Source: an uncultured Collinsella sp.
GTDB taxonomy: Bacteria; Actinomycetota; Coriobacteriia; Coriobacteriales; Coriobacteriaceae
Assembly (NCBI GenBank): GCA_900541015.1
Contig: UQIB01000021.1
Coordinates: 1 to 49,295 of the forward strand
Length of the DNA: 49,295 nucleotides
Direction of reading: 5' to 3'
Below the pieces are notes generated by a model that was not told the origin of the DNA, searched no databases, and worked only from the letters and a program-made list of their open reading frames with translations. The translations under genes were made by a program, and so were the position numbers. Below are positions 31,370-41,007 of the stretch, piece by piece. The stretch's first letter is position 1. The number at the start of each line of letters is the position of its first letter.

Positions 31370-33316
31370 TTAGTTCTCGGAACGGCTGGCCGATGCCTGG
31401 GCGCGCTCGGCATTCCATGCAACAAGTGCCTCGTGGACCGCTTTGGCGACATCGGCCGGAACGCCTCGAACTTCTGCAATCTCCTGCTCGCTTGCCGCGC
31501 GCAAACGCTTCATCGAGCCAAAATGGCGCATAATGGCACGTTTTCTGGTGGGTCCCACGCCCGGAACGTCGTCAAGCACCGAAACCGTCATAGCCTTATC
31601 GCGCAACTCGCGGTGGAACGTAATCGCAAATCGGTGGGATTCATCGCGGACCTGCTTGATCAGATAAAGCGAAGCGGAGCCGGTCGGCAGCACGACGGGA
31701 GTCTCGTCCCACGGCACGAAAACCTCCTCATCGGCCTTTGCCAAGCCACAAACTGGTATATCGAGGCCAAGCGCCTCAAGTTGCTTAATTGCAGCGGTCA
31801 ATTGCGGCTTGCCGCCATCGACAACGAGCAAATCGGGGCGCGAGCCAAAGCGCTCGTCCGCCATGCGCTCGGGAGCATAGCGACGCCCCAGAACCTCGGA
31901 CATCGATACGAAGTCGTTCGCCTCGTCCAATTCGACCTGAATTTTAAAGCGACGATACTGGCCCTTGTCGGCACGGCCGTTGGTAAATACCACCATCGAA
32001 GCGACGGTAAAGGTACCATGCAACGTCGAGATATCGAAGCACTCGATGCGCAACGGCGGCGCAGGCAGCGCCAGCGCACTTTCGAGCTCCAGGAGCGCCT
32101 GATTGGTGCGATCGTCAGCATACCCCGTGCGCATCATGTAGCGCATGAGGGCATGGCGCGCATTTTTGGAAGCCATATCGAGCAGGCGGTGCTTTTCGCC
32201 GCGCTGCGGCCTATGGAGATGGCAAGAGCGTTCGCGCTTGCCCGCAAGCCACTCCCCCAACGCTTCGGCATCCTCAAGCTCGACAGAGAGATTAATCTCG
32301 GCTGGAATATCAGCCGTCTCGTCGTAATAGCGCTTAAGAAAGCCCGATTGAAGCTCTTCCTCGTCGACATCCAGGCCTTTATCGAGGATGAACTCACAAG
32401 TTCGAACCGTTCGGCCCTCGCGAACGACAAAGACACAGGCGGCAGAGATAGTCTCTTCGCGATAGAAGCCGATGACGTCGATATCGACGCTCGATGGAAA
32501 AACGACCTGTTGGCGATCGTCCAGGCCCCTAATGACTTCCAGACGACGCTTGACGCGCGCCGCACGCTCAAAATCGAGTGCCTCGGCTGCCTCCGTCATC
32601 TCGGACGTAAGCTCGTCGACGACATCCTTGCGATGGCCCGACAAGAAACGTTCGACACGCTTGACGTTCTTGGCATAGTCGGCAGGGGAAATCGCGCCGA
32701 CGCATGCGCCCGGCCCGCGCCCGACATGGTAGTCAAAGCAGGGACGCCCGTTTTGCGCGCAAATCATATTAACGATGTCTTCTTCGCCCTTATGAGATTC
32801 GACGATGCGTCGGCAGCGGCGCCATTCCGCACAGGATGCCGAGCAAATAGGAATAACCTTGCGTAGCGTATCGATGGTCTCACGCGCCGCACGGCTATCG
32901 GTATAGGGGCCAAAATAGCGCGTTCCCGGTTTATGACGCTCTCGCGTGTATTTAATAGCCGGAAACAAGTCGCTCTTGGTAATGGCAATAAAGGGATAGC
33001 TTTTATCGTCTTTGAGATCGACGTTAAAGTACGGATGGTACTGGCCAATCAGATTGCGCTCGAGCACCAATGCCTCGTGCTCGGTCTCCACCACGATATA
33101 GTCGAAGCTCGCCACCAGCTGCATCATCAGCGGGATCTTTTGACGCTCATCCTGCAGCGTCACGTACTGGCGCATACGGGAACGCAGGTTTTTCGCCTTG
33201 CCAACGTAGATGACATCGCCCTTTGCATCTTTCCAAAGGTAACATCCGGGCTGCGTGGGAACGCGCGAAACCTGCTCGGCGAGTGTTGGAATGTTGTCGT
33301 GACCGGCCACACGCAC
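31370..33316 (-). CDS. uvrC: excinuclease ABC subunit C
   Basis: A 648-residue nuclease that makes the dual incision in nucleotide excision repair. The GIY-YIG domain is at the N-terminus (GCYLWKDAKGDVIYVGKAKNLRSRM), a UVR motif for UvrB follows (EAAEALDFERAARVKRRL), then the RNase H-like domain with LLVVDGGKPQL, and a C-terminal helix-hairpin-helix pair (VPGVGPTRKRAIMRHFGS). GTG 33314-33316 directly follows the murJ stop; a GTG six bases on is an alternative. Downstream is the sat-nan operon; in many actinobacteria rapZ follows uvrC directly. Confidence 0.93.
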   Translation of the reverse strand: MRVAGHDNIPTLAEQVSRVPTQPGCYLWKDAKGDVIYVGKAKNLRSRMRQYVTLQDERQKIPLMMQLVASFDYIVVETEHEALVLERNLIGQYHPYFNVDLKDDKSYPFIAITKSDLFPAIKYTRERHKPGTRYFGPYTDSRAARETIDTLRKVIPICSASCAEWRRCRRIVESHKGEEDIVNMICAQNGRPCFDYHVGRGPGACVGAISPADYAKNVKRVERFLSGHRKDVVDELTSEMTEAAEALDFERAARVKRRLEVIRGLDDRQQVVFPSSVDIDVIGFYREETISAACVFVVREGRTVRTCEFILDKGLDVDEEELQSGFLKRYYDETADIPAEINLSVELEDAEALGEWLAGKRERSCHLHRPQRGEKHRLLDMASKNARHALMRYMMRTGYADDRTNQALLELESALALPAPPLRIECFDISTLHGTFTVASMVVFTNGRADKGQYRRFKIQVELDEANDFVSMSEVLGRRYAPERMADERFGSRPDLLVVDGGKPQLTAAIKQLEALGLDIPVCGLAKADEEVFVPWDETPVVLPTGSASLYLIKQVRDESHRFAITFHRELRDKAMTVSVLDDVPGVGPTRKRAIMRHFGSMKRLRAASEQEIAEVRGVPADVAKAVHEALVAWNAERAQASASRSEN

Positions 33317-34999
33317 CTACTTGCGACGAAGCAGCGCCGAGACCTCGGGCATCTTAAGGACGACGGCAAGGCCAAAGGTAACAGCAAGCGAGACGACACC
33401 CGCAACGCAAACGTAGCCAAGAGTAATCAGAATCGAGCCGCCAAGTGCCCCGACAAAGTGCTCAAGCGCCCACATGACGCCGGCGCCTGCGGCAGCGCCC
33501 AGGCCACCGAGCAAAAGGCCAAAGAAACCGCCATGCAGGATAGATTTGACCTGAAGGCCACGCAGACGACGACGCAGCCACCACAGCGAACAACCGACCA
33601 AGATCACGTAGTCGACGACATACGAAAGCGCGATTGCCGGCATACCGAAGCCCAGCACAACGCCAAACAGCAGAACCGAGCCGGCCTGGCCGATGGCGGA
33701 ATACAAGCAATAGCGGCTATAGGGCTTCATGTCGAGCAAGGCAGAGAAGCTCTTCTGCATCAACACGACCACGCCGTAGAGCGGCAGCGAGAACGCCAGG
33801 TAGACAAGGAACTCGGACACCAGCGCCACGCCGGACTCATCAAACTTGCCGGCACAGTAGATCATGTTGAGCGGACGCGCGAAGACAATCAGGTACAGCG
33901 CGAACGGAATCAGGAAGAACAGCATTTGGGCGACGCCACGCGAAATGCCCGTGCGAACGCTGTCGTAATCCTTCTCCTGTGCGTCGTGAGAGAGCTCGGT
34001 ATAGAGCGCCGTCGAAAGCGAGGCGGCAATCAGCGCGTAGGGCAGCGTGTACCACAGGCGCGCATAGGCGATGACGGAAGGGCCAGTCTCGGGCTGGACC
34101 ACCAGCGCGGCAGCGTTGGTGATAGAAGTCGAGACAAACATGCACACCGTGGCGAGCAGCGTCGGGATACCGAGCGCAATCGTCTGACGCAGCGCGGGGT
34201 CCTTAAAGTCGATATGGATATGGGGATGCACGCCGTGCTTGCCAAGCGCGGGGATCTGACATGCCATCTGAACAAAGACACCGAGGGTCGTACCGGCCGC
34301 AATCAAGATGATGCCGGCACGTTCGCCAAACTGTGCGGACACGGGCGCAAAACCCATAAAGCTCGCAATGACGATCACATTGTTGAGGACCGGGGCAAAC
34401 GTCGACCAGAAGTAGTCGCGGTGTGCGTTGAGAACGCCCGAGAACACCGAGCCCAAACCATAAAACAGAATCTGGATGGCAAAGAAACGGAACATGAACG
34501 CAGCGGCATCCATGCTGCCGCCGTCACCCGAAAGAAACGATTGCGTCCAGATAAAGCCCGGGGCGAACACGGTCCCCAGCAACGAAATGCCACCCAGCAC
34601 CAAAAGCAGAATGCCGAGCAGGTTGCCCACGTACTCGTTCGAGGCCTCACGACCCTGCTCACGCCTCACGCCCATGTACACGGGCAAAAACGCCGTCACG
34701 AGCATGCCGCCCATCACGAGTTCGTAGAGCATATTGGGCAGGTTGTTGGCTACCTGATAGGAGGACGAGAGTAGCGACATGCCGATAGCGGCCGCCATTG
34801 CCCACGTTCGGATAAAACCGGTAACGCGAGACACGATGGTCAGTATGGTCATAAGCCCGGCGGAACGACCAACCGTGGAGTAGTCCGACGAGCCCATGTC
34901 GTCAGTGTCATCTCGCGACGAAGAAGCTTCGGATGAGGGCGTCTGAGGCGCAGATTCTTTTGCAAAATGAGCTCCGCACTTCAATTCTTCCTGCGGCAT
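33317..34999 (-). CDS. murJ: MurJ/MviN lipid II flippase
   Basis: A 560-residue polytopic membrane protein of the MOP superfamily that moves lipid II across the membrane for peptidoglycan synthesis. A hydrophilic Ser/Asp-rich N-terminus of about 45 residues is followed by about 14 spans. Marks: LTIVSRVTGFIRTW (conserved Arg), NNLPNMLYELVMGGML, AFLPVYMGVRREQG, and later GIPTLLATVCMF. It starts 3 bases after ybaK and ends where uvrC begins, so ybaK-murJ-uvrC form one unit. Confidence 0.92.
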   Translation of the reverse strand: MPQEELKCGAHFAKESAPQTPSSEASSSRDDTDDMGSSDYSTVGRSAGLMTILTIVSRVTGFIRTWAMAAAIGMSLLSSSYQVANNLPNMLYELVMGGMLVTAFLPVYMGVRREQGREASNEYVGNLLGILLLVLGGISLLGTVFAPGFIWTQSFLSGDGGSMDAAAFMFRFFAIQILFYGLGSVFSGVLNAHRDYFWSTFAPVLNNVIVIASFMGFAPVSAQFGERAGIILIAAGTTLGVFVQMACQIPALGKHGVHPHIHIDFKDPALRQTIALGIPTLLATVCMFVSTSITNAAALVVQPETGPSVIAYARLWYTLPYALIAASLSTALYTELSHDAQEKDYDSVRTGISRGVAQMLFFLIPFALYLIVFARPLNMIYCAGKFDESGVALVSEFLVYLAFSLPLYGVVVLMQKSFSALLDMKPYSRYCLYSAIGQAGSVLLFGVVLGFGMPAIALSYVVDYVILVGCSLWWLRRRLRGLQVKSILHGGFFGLLLGGLGAAAGAGVMWALEHFVGALGGSILITLGYVCVAGVVSLAVTFGLAVVLKMPEVSALLRRK

Positions 35000-35002
35000 C
35001 GC

Positions 35003-35503
35003 TCAGTCCTCTCTCGTAATCGCGGCAACCGTCGCCCCGCAAAATGCAATTAAATCATCGGGTGCAAGCTCGAGCTGATAACCACGCTTGCCTCCCGAAA
35101 TAAAAATGGTATCCCAAAGGACACACGTCTCATCAATGAGCGTCCGGTAGCGTTTTTTCATACCGACCGGGCTGCAGCCGCCGCGAACGTAGCCAGTCGC
35201 CGCAAGCAAATCCTTCACATGCATCATGGCCAAGGACTTCTCCCCCGCGGCACGCGCGGCGGACTTTAGATCGAGCTCGTCGGCAACAGGGATGCAGCAC
35301 ACGACATAGTCGTTGGACGGTGTCACGCAGACCAAGGTCTTAAATCCTTGACCGGGCTCCTCGCCAAGCTGCTCCGAAATCGCGAGCCCCAGGCCCACCG
35401 ACTCATCACCATCGTCTTCGTACGTATGTAGAACATAGGAAATGCCGGCACTTTCCAGCTCGCGCATCGCATTGGTTTTTGGCGTCTTTACAGCCTTTGC
35501 CAT
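35003..35503 (-). CDS. ybaK: Cys-tRNA(Pro)/Cys-tRNA(Cys) deacylase, YbaK/EbsC family
   Basis: A 166-residue editing protein that hydrolyses mischarged Cys-tRNA(Pro). Family pattern: KTNAMRELESAGISYVLHTYE, GFKTLVCVTPSNDYVVCCIPV, the Lys/Met region AAGEKSLAMMHVKDLLAATGYVRGGCSPVGMKKRYRT (key GGCSP loop), and GYQLELAPDDLI. Start ATG 35501-35503 (MAKAVKTPKTNAM) has AAAGG upstream; the longer open frame lacks a site. Confidence 0.88.
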   Translation of the reverse strand: MAKAVKTPKTNAMRELESAGISYVLHTYEDDGDESVGLGLAISEQLGEEPGQGFKTLVCVTPSNDYVVCCIPVADELDLKSAARAAGEKSLAMMHVKDLLAATGYVRGGCSPVGMKKRYRTLIDETCVLWDTIFISGGKRGYQLELAPDDLIAFCGATVAAITRED

Positions 35504-35584
35504 GACATATCCTTTCCCTCGCATTCGGACGCAAGGATTAAGTATATGTCCAATTCGGCTGCATACGTCACTTCGGCACAGCAA

Positions 35585-35615
35585 GCGCCATCGAATCACA
35601 AGGAGTCGATGGCGC
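35585..35615 (-). other. hairpin between uvrA and ybaK
   Basis: Perfect 10-bp stem GCGCCATCGA / TCGATGGCGC with an 11-base loop. The minus strand continues TTGCTGTG, so the T run is poor. It may still end most uvrA transcripts. The 130 bases around it hold nothing else I recognise. Confidence 0.55.
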
Positions 35616-35635
35616 CCATAAACTGAATCGCCTAT

Positions 35636-38515
35636 TTATTGAGCATCAAGTTGAGCCTGACGCTCCCGGTCACGCCTGAGCAACGGCGCCAAAAACTTGC
35701 CCGTATAGCTCTGCGGACAGTCCGCAACCTGCTCCGGTGTGCCCGAAACCACGACGGTTCCGCCGCCGTTACCGCCCTCGGGACCCATATCGATCAGGCG
35801 GTCGGCAACCTTGATGACATCAAGGTTGTGCTCAATCACCAGCACCGTGTTGCCCGCATCGACCAAGCGCTGCAGCACATCGAGCAGCTGGCGGACGTCC
35901 TCAAAATGAAGACCGGTCGTCGGCTCGTCCAAAATATAGAACGTCTTGCCAGTCTGGCGTCGATGAAGCTCCTTGGCGAGCTTCACACGCTGCGCCTCGC
36001 CGCCCGAGAGCGTCGTGGCGGGCTGGCCCAGGCTCACGTAGCCTAAGCCTACATCGTACAGCGTCTGGAGCTTGCGCTTAATCTGCGGGATATTCCCAAA
36101 GAAGGCCAGCGCCTCGGTGACGCTCATGTCGAGCACGTCCGAGATGGTCTTGCCACGGTAGGTGACCTCGAGTGTCTCGCGGTTGTAGCGTTTACCGCCA
36201 CAAGCTTCGCAGGGAACGTAGATATCGGGAAGGAAGTGCATCTCGATCTTGATCTGCCCGTCGCCCTTGCACGCCTCACAGCGCCCGCCACTCACATTAA
36301 AGGAGAAACGACCCGGCGAGTAGCCGCGCGCCTTCGACTCCGGCGTACTCGCAAACAGCGCGCGAAGATCATCCCACAGGCCGATATAGGTAGCAGGGTT
36401 GGAACGCGGCGTGCGGCCAATCGGCGACTGGTCGATATCGATAACCTTATCGATACACTCGATGCCCTCGATTTTCTTATACGGACCCACAGGGCGCGTC
36501 GAGCGGTGAATGGCATTCGTAAGGGCAGGCGCAATGGTGTCGGTAACCAGGGAGCTCTTGCCCGATCCCGACACGCCGGTAACAACCGTAAGCGTACCAA
36601 ACTCGATCTTGGCGGTAACGTTTTTGAGGTTGTTGGCTCGAGCGCCCGTAATTTTAAGGCAGCCGCGACCGGGCTTGCGCCGTTCATCAGGCACCCGGAT
36701 CATTCGTTTGCCGGTCAGATAAGCGCCCGTCATCGACTCAGGACACGCCATGATATCGGCAGGCGTTCCCGCCGCGACTACGTGTCCGCCGTTGACGCCG
36801 GCGCCGGGCCCCATGTCGATCACGTAGTCGGCGGCACGGATTGTATCCTCGTCGTGTTCGACGACGATAACGGTATTGCCGATATCGCGCAGGCGCTCGA
36901 GCGTCTTGATCAGGCGCTCGTTGTCACGCTGATGAAGACCGATCGAGGGCTCATCCAGAATATAGAGCACGCCCATGAGACCCGCGCCGATCTGCGTTGC
37001 CAGGCGAATACGCTGCGCCTCGCCACCAGAAAGCGTCGCCGAGGCACGATCGAGCGTCAGATAGTCGAGTCCAACATCGACCAGAAAACGCAAGCGCTCC
37101 AGGATTTCCTTGACGATGCGCCCGCCAATAAACTGTTGGCGCTCGGTGAGCTCCAGGCCCTCAAAAAACTCGAGCGACTCACGGCACGACAGGCAACAAA
37201 CCTCGTAAATGGACTTGCCGCCCACGGTGACGGCGAGCATCTCAGGGCGCAAACGAGCGCCGTGGCAGCTCGAGCACGGTTCCTCGCGAATGTACTTCTC
37301 CAAGCGCGCCTTGGTGTTCTCGTTCGTCGTCTCGGTATAGCGTTCGTACAGGATGTTGCGAACGCCCGAAAACTTGGTATCCCACTGGCTACGACGTCCG
37401 TCGAGCTTTTGGTAGTCAACCGAGATCTTCGTATCGCCCAGGCCGTCTAAAAACGCGCGACGCACCCGCGGAGGCAGATCCTCCCACGGCGTATCGACGC
37501 TCACCTTGAAGTGTTTACAGACCGCAGCGAAAATCTGCGGATAGTAGTTAGAGTTGCCAAACAGGCTGCCAAAGACCCCGTCGGCGATCGACTTCGAGGG
37601 GTCTTCGATTAGGGCCTCGGCATCGACCGTCTTCTTAAAGCCCAGGCCATCGCACTCGGGGCACGCGCCATAGGGCGCGTTGAACGAGAAATCACGCGGC
37701 TGCAGGTCATCGATGGAGTGTCCATGCTCCGGGCACGCTAACGCCAGCGAATACTCCAGCAACTCGCCTTCGGTCCCCTCGGGAGCGTCGCGGTCGGGCA
37801 GCAAGTATACGTTCACATTGCCGTGCGCCAGCGCAGTCGCCTGTTCAACGGACTCGGCAATACGGCCCAGCGAGTTCTCGCGAATCACGATGCGGTCGAC
37901 CACGACCTCGATATCGTGCTTGAATTTCTTATCCAAATCGATAGGGTCATCAAGCGAGCGAACCTCGCCGTCGACACGCACGCGGCTAAAGCCCTCGGCG
38001 CGAAGGTCCTCAAACAGCTTGGTGTACTCGCCTTTTCGCCCGCGCACCACCGGTGCCAGCACAAACGCGCGGCGGCCCTCCCCCGCCGCCAAGACCTTGT
38101 CGGCAACCTGGTCGGTCGTCTGGCGCTCAATGACGCGGCCGCATTCGGGACAGTGCGGGGTGCCCACACGGGCGAACAGCAGGCGCAGATAGTCATAAAT
38201 CTCGGTTACAGTGCCAACCGTCGAGCGAGGGTTTTTAGACGTCGTCTTTTGGTCGATCGACACCGCCGGCGAAAGGCCGTCGATTGAATCCAAGTCGGGT
38301 TTGTCCATCTGGCCCAAGAACTGGCGCGCATAGCTCGAAAGACTCTCGACGTATCGACGCTGGCCCTCGGCATAGATAGTGTCAAATGCCAGCGAACTCT
38401 TGCCCGAGCCAGAAAGACCGGTAATGACCACGAGTTGGTCACGCGGAATGGAAACATCGATATCACGGAGGTTGTGCTCACGAGCGCCGCGAATAACGAT
38501 AGAAGAATCAGACAT
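35636..38515 (-). CDS. uvrA: excinuclease ABC subunit A
   Basis: A 959-residue damage-recognition ATPase. Two ABC modules: Walker A GLSGSGKSSLAF near residue 31 and GVSGSGKSSLVT near residue 640; two signatures TLSGGEAQR. Zinc sites: CPEHGHSIDDL with CPECDGLG in the first half, and CEACKGDG with CEACGGKRYN in the second. Start ATG 38513-38515 (MSDSSIVIRGAREHNLR) has GGAG upstream; the frame is open 22 residues further without a ribosome site. Oriented away from the LTA-synthase gene; a SOS-box-like site lies in the divergent region. Confidence 0.95.
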   Translation of the reverse strand: MSDSSIVIRGAREHNLRDIDVSIPRDQLVVITGLSGSGKSSLAFDTIYAEGQRRYVESLSSYARQFLGQMDKPDLDSIDGLSPAVSIDQKTTSKNPRSTVGTVTEIYDYLRLLFARVGTPHCPECGRVIERQTTDQVADKVLAAGEGRRAFVLAPVVRGRKGEYTKLFEDLRAEGFSRVRVDGEVRSLDDPIDLDKKFKHDIEVVVDRIVIRENSLGRIAESVEQATALAHGNVNVYLLPDRDAPEGTEGELLEYSLALACPEHGHSIDDLQPRDFSFNAPYGACPECDGLGFKKTVDAEALIEDPSKSIADGVFGSLFGNSNYYPQIFAAVCKHFKVSVDTPWEDLPPRVRRAFLDGLGDTKISVDYQKLDGRRSQWDTKFSGVRNILYERYTETTNENTKARLEKYIREEPCSSCHGARLRPEMLAVTVGGKSIYEVCCLSCRESLEFFEGLELTERQQFIGGRIVKEILERLRFLVDVGLDYLTLDRASATLSGGEAQRIRLATQIGAGLMGVLYILDEPSIGLHQRDNERLIKTLERLRDIGNTVIVVEHDEDTIRAADYVIDMGPGAGVNGGHVVAAGTPADIMACPESMTGAYLTGKRMIRVPDERRKPGRGCLKITGARANNLKNVTAKIEFGTLTVVTGVSGSGKSSLVTDTIAPALTNAIHRSTRPVGPYKKIEGIECIDKVIDIDQSPIGRTPRSNPATYIGLWDDLRALFASTPESKARGYSPGRFSFNVSGGRCEACKGDGQIKIEMHFLPDIYVPCEACGGKRYNRETLEVTYRGKTISDVLDMSVTEALAFFGNIPQIKRKLQTLYDVGLGYVSLGQPATTLSGGEAQRVKLAKELHRRQTGKTFYILDEPTTGLHFEDVRQLLDVLQRLVDAGNTVLVIEHNLDVIKVADRLIDMGPEGGNGGGTVVVSGTPEQVADCPQSYTGKFLAPLLRRDRERQAQLDAQ

Positions 38516-38576
38516 GGAAGCTCCTTGCCTCCTATTGCATCGAATCATACTGTCGATGAGTTTAGCGCACTCGACG

Positions 38577-38590
38577 CGCACAGATGTTCG
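38577..38590. promoter_or_regulatory. candidate LexA (SOS) box
   Basis: CGCAC-AGAT-GTTCG differs by one base from the Gram-positive LexA consensus CGAAC-N4-GTTCG. It lies 62 bases upstream of the uvrA start, in the gap between uvrA and the divergent LTA-synthase gene. uvrA is a classical SOS gene. Confidence 0.5.
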
Positions 38591-38708
38591 TAATACAAGA
38601 TTCGCAGACCTTTAGCTTTGCGTATCGGGCGCTTTGTTTCTCGAAATGCCGTGGAAAGGTTACAGTAATCTAATACTGAACTTAATTTGCCGTAACAGAG
38701 GAACGTCC

Positions 38709-40862
38709 ATGACCGAAGATATCCCCCTTGAAATCACTTCGAGCGACATGGCCAATCTGCCCATATTCATCGCCGTCCTTATCGTGGCCATCGTCGTGGT
38801 GCGCGTATATTTTTCAATCAAACACAATGAAAAGCCGCCCATTGCCCGCGTCTTTTGGTGCGCGACGCTCCTCATCCCGCTCGGCATGGTAGCTGCATGG
38901 ATTACGAATCAATTGCTCGTAAATGAGGACAATTCCCTATGGGTCCTTTCTTATTCGACGCTCGGTGCTACCGCCGTCATACTTCTTGTCGAGCCCTTGG
39001 TTTCGGGACTTATCGACCAAACCGACCTTGCGACGGGAACGGTTGCCTGTATTTGCCGCGACATCCTTGTCATCGCCGCTGTTTCAGCGCTCTCGTTCGT
39101 TTCACTCGAAATTGCCTGTAACGAAACGTTCTATCGCATTCCCGCCAACTCATTCGGGTTTTCCGTCGGGCTGCTCGCGACGGTTCTGCTCTCCCTTTAT
39201 TTGCTGGGACAGCGTCATGGAGGCGTCATGGCCCTCGTGCCCGTCGCCTGTTGCATCCTTGGCATTGCCGAGCACTTCGTCATAACGTTTAAAGGTGAGG
39301 CCATCCTGCCAAGCGATATCTTGGCCCTTGGCACCGCAATGGAAGTGAGCGAGGGATACGAGTTTACCTTTACCGCCGGAATCGTAACCTCTCTAGCCCT
39401 GCTGGAGATTTCCCTGGGGCTTCTTTCGCTTATCCGACCGAGAAAGCTCCGTACACCCACCCATGTGTTCCCCGCAATCGCCGCTAACCTCTGCGCTTTT
39501 CTGCTAGTGACCGTTGTGGGGCTCTCGGGCTTTTCCAGCATCGACTTGGAGCAGGCGCTGAATTTTGGATTTGACCGTTGGCAGCCCATCACCACGTATG
39601 CGTCTCAGGGTTTTATCACTTCGTTCACCGAAATGGTCAACGAGTTGCCCATTGAGAAGCCCGAAGACTATACGCCCGATGAGGCGCAGAGCATCGAGCA
39701 GGAGCTCGCCGCCACCTACGACAGCACGTATGGCTCGAGCGAGCAGCGCGCGGCGGCCGTTGCCCAGTTCAATGAAATCAAGCCGACGATTGTTGCCGTC
39801 ATGAACGAGAGTTTTAGCGACCTTTCGTGCTTTGAGCAGCTCCAGGCGGCCGGGTACACCGGCCCCGCATTCTACAACTCACTTCCCGACACACTTGTTC
39901 GCGGCACCATGCTCGCTTCGGTCGCCGGTGGCGGAACGGCGAACTCCGAATTCGAATTTTTGACCGGAGCGACAACGGCCTTTGTCGGATTAGGCAAAAT
40001 CCCCTATCAGCTGTATCAGATGAATGGCGTCAACAGCCTGGCAAAGGACCTTAAGGAGCTTGGGTATACCGCTACCGCTATGCACCCGCAAAACCCCGTC
40101 AACTACCATCGAGATAAAATCTATCAGCAGCTGGGCTTTGGAGACTTTCTTTCAATCGGCGATTTCGAAGGTGCGCCCTGTTACCATGCCGGCGTATGCG
40201 ACTACGCCACCTACGACAAGATACTCGACCTGCTTAGAACCGACGAAGCCCCGCAGTTCATCTTTGACGTCACGATGCAAAATCACGGCGGCTACGACTA
40301 TGGCACCGTTCCCGCCGAGGAGCTGACAAACTATTGGGTCGAGGGAGCCAGCGAAGGCGCCAACAGCGCGCTCAACACCTATCTCACCTGCATCAACGCA
40401 TCCGACCGGGACCTCGAGTACTTTATCAACGAGCTCCGCAACATCGGCAGACCGGTTGTTCTTGTCTTTTTTGGCGACCATCAGCCGAGCGCCGCAACGA
40501 CTCTCAACGACGAGCTGTACCCTCAGGAAGATACGGCAAGCCAAGCTTTCCGTATCTATCAGTCGACATATCTCGTCTGGGCTAACTATGAGATCGCCGG
40601 CAATACCGAGCTCAACGTCTACGACACCGTCGGGGCAAACGAGATTGCAGCCATTACCCTTAATAAGATCGGCGCCCCGCTCACCAATTACCAAAAGGCC
40701 CTGCTTGCGACAAGGTCAGATGTGCCCACCATCAATGTCGCCGGCTATCTCGGTGCCGACGGGCTGCGCTACGACTTGGAATCGGAAGACAGCCCCTACG
40801 CCTCGACGATCGACAAGCTGCAGCGCATGCAATACCTCGAGTTCGCCAGCAAAGTTCAGTAA
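38709..40862 (+). CDS. LTA synthase family sulfatase-fold glycerolphosphotransferase
   Basis: A 717-residue membrane enzyme. The N-terminal ~300 residues hold seven or so spans (for example FIAVLIVAIVVVRVYF and ILVIAAVSALSFVSL). The extracellular domain has the LtaS/MdoB pattern: VVAVMNESFSDL with the metal Glu, GGGTANSEFEFLTG with the nucleophile Thr, TMQNHGGYD, and FFGDHQPS with the Asp-His metal pair. It would polymerise or transfer glycerol phosphate onto a glycolipid or surface polymer. Start ATG 38709-38711 follows GAGGAA; the frame is open 25 residues upstream. It stands alone on the plus strand with its own weak hairpin after it. Confidence 0.85.
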   Translation: MTEDIPLEITSSDMANLPIFIAVLIVAIVVVRVYFSIKHNEKPPIARVFWCATLLIPLGMVAAWITNQLLVNEDNSLWVLSYSTLGATAVILLVEPLVSGLIDQTDLATGTVACICRDILVIAAVSALSFVSLEIACNETFYRIPANSFGFSVGLLATVLLSLYLLGQRHGGVMALVPVACCILGIAEHFVITFKGEAILPSDILALGTAMEVSEGYEFTFTAGIVTSLALLEISLGLLSLIRPRKLRTPTHVFPAIAANLCAFLLVTVVGLSGFSSIDLEQALNFGFDRWQPITTYASQGFITSFTEMVNELPIEKPEDYTPDEAQSIEQELAATYDSTYGSSEQRAAAVAQFNEIKPTIVAVMNESFSDLSCFEQLQAAGYTGPAFYNSLPDTLVRGTMLASVAGGGTANSEFEFLTGATTAFVGLGKIPYQLYQMNGVNSLAKDLKELGYTATAMHPQNPVNYHRDKIYQQLGFGDFLSIGDFEGAPCYHAGVCDYATYDKILDLLRTDEAPQFIFDVTMQNHGGYDYGTVPAEELTNYWVEGASEGANSALNTYLTCINASDRDLEYFINELRNIGRPVVLVFFGDHQPSAATTLNDELYPQEDTASQAFRIYQSTYLVWANYEIAGNTELNVYDTVGANEIAAITLNKIGAPLTNYQKALLATRSDVPTINVAGYLGADGLRYDLESEDSPYASTIDKLQRMQYLEFASKVQ

Positions 40863-40876
40863 GCCCGCCCATTCGC

Positions 40877-40911
40877 TTGGGCCCATCGTATTGCAAGCAC
40901 GCTCGGCCCAA
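40877..40911 (+). terminator. weak hairpin after the LTA-synthase gene
   Basis: TTGGGCC pairs with GGCCCAA around a 21-base loop. No clear T run follows. It is a possible stop before the promoter of the Mrp gene. Confidence 0.4.
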
Positions 40912-40922
40912 ACGCATCGCAA

Positions 40923-40952
40923 ATGACTCCCGCTCGCAAACGAGGGTACAAT
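40923..40952 (+). promoter_or_regulatory. candidate promoter of the Mrp gene
   Basis: -35 ATGACT (40923-40928) and -10 TACAAT (40947-40952) are separated by 18 bases. The leader to the ATG at 41008 is about 50 bases. The spacer contains CTCGCAAACGAG, a short inverted repeat. Confidence 0.5.
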
Positions 40953-41007
40953 GACGCTCGTGTCACATCGCGGGGCCCCGGCCCCAGCATATACAAAGGA
41001 GTCATAC

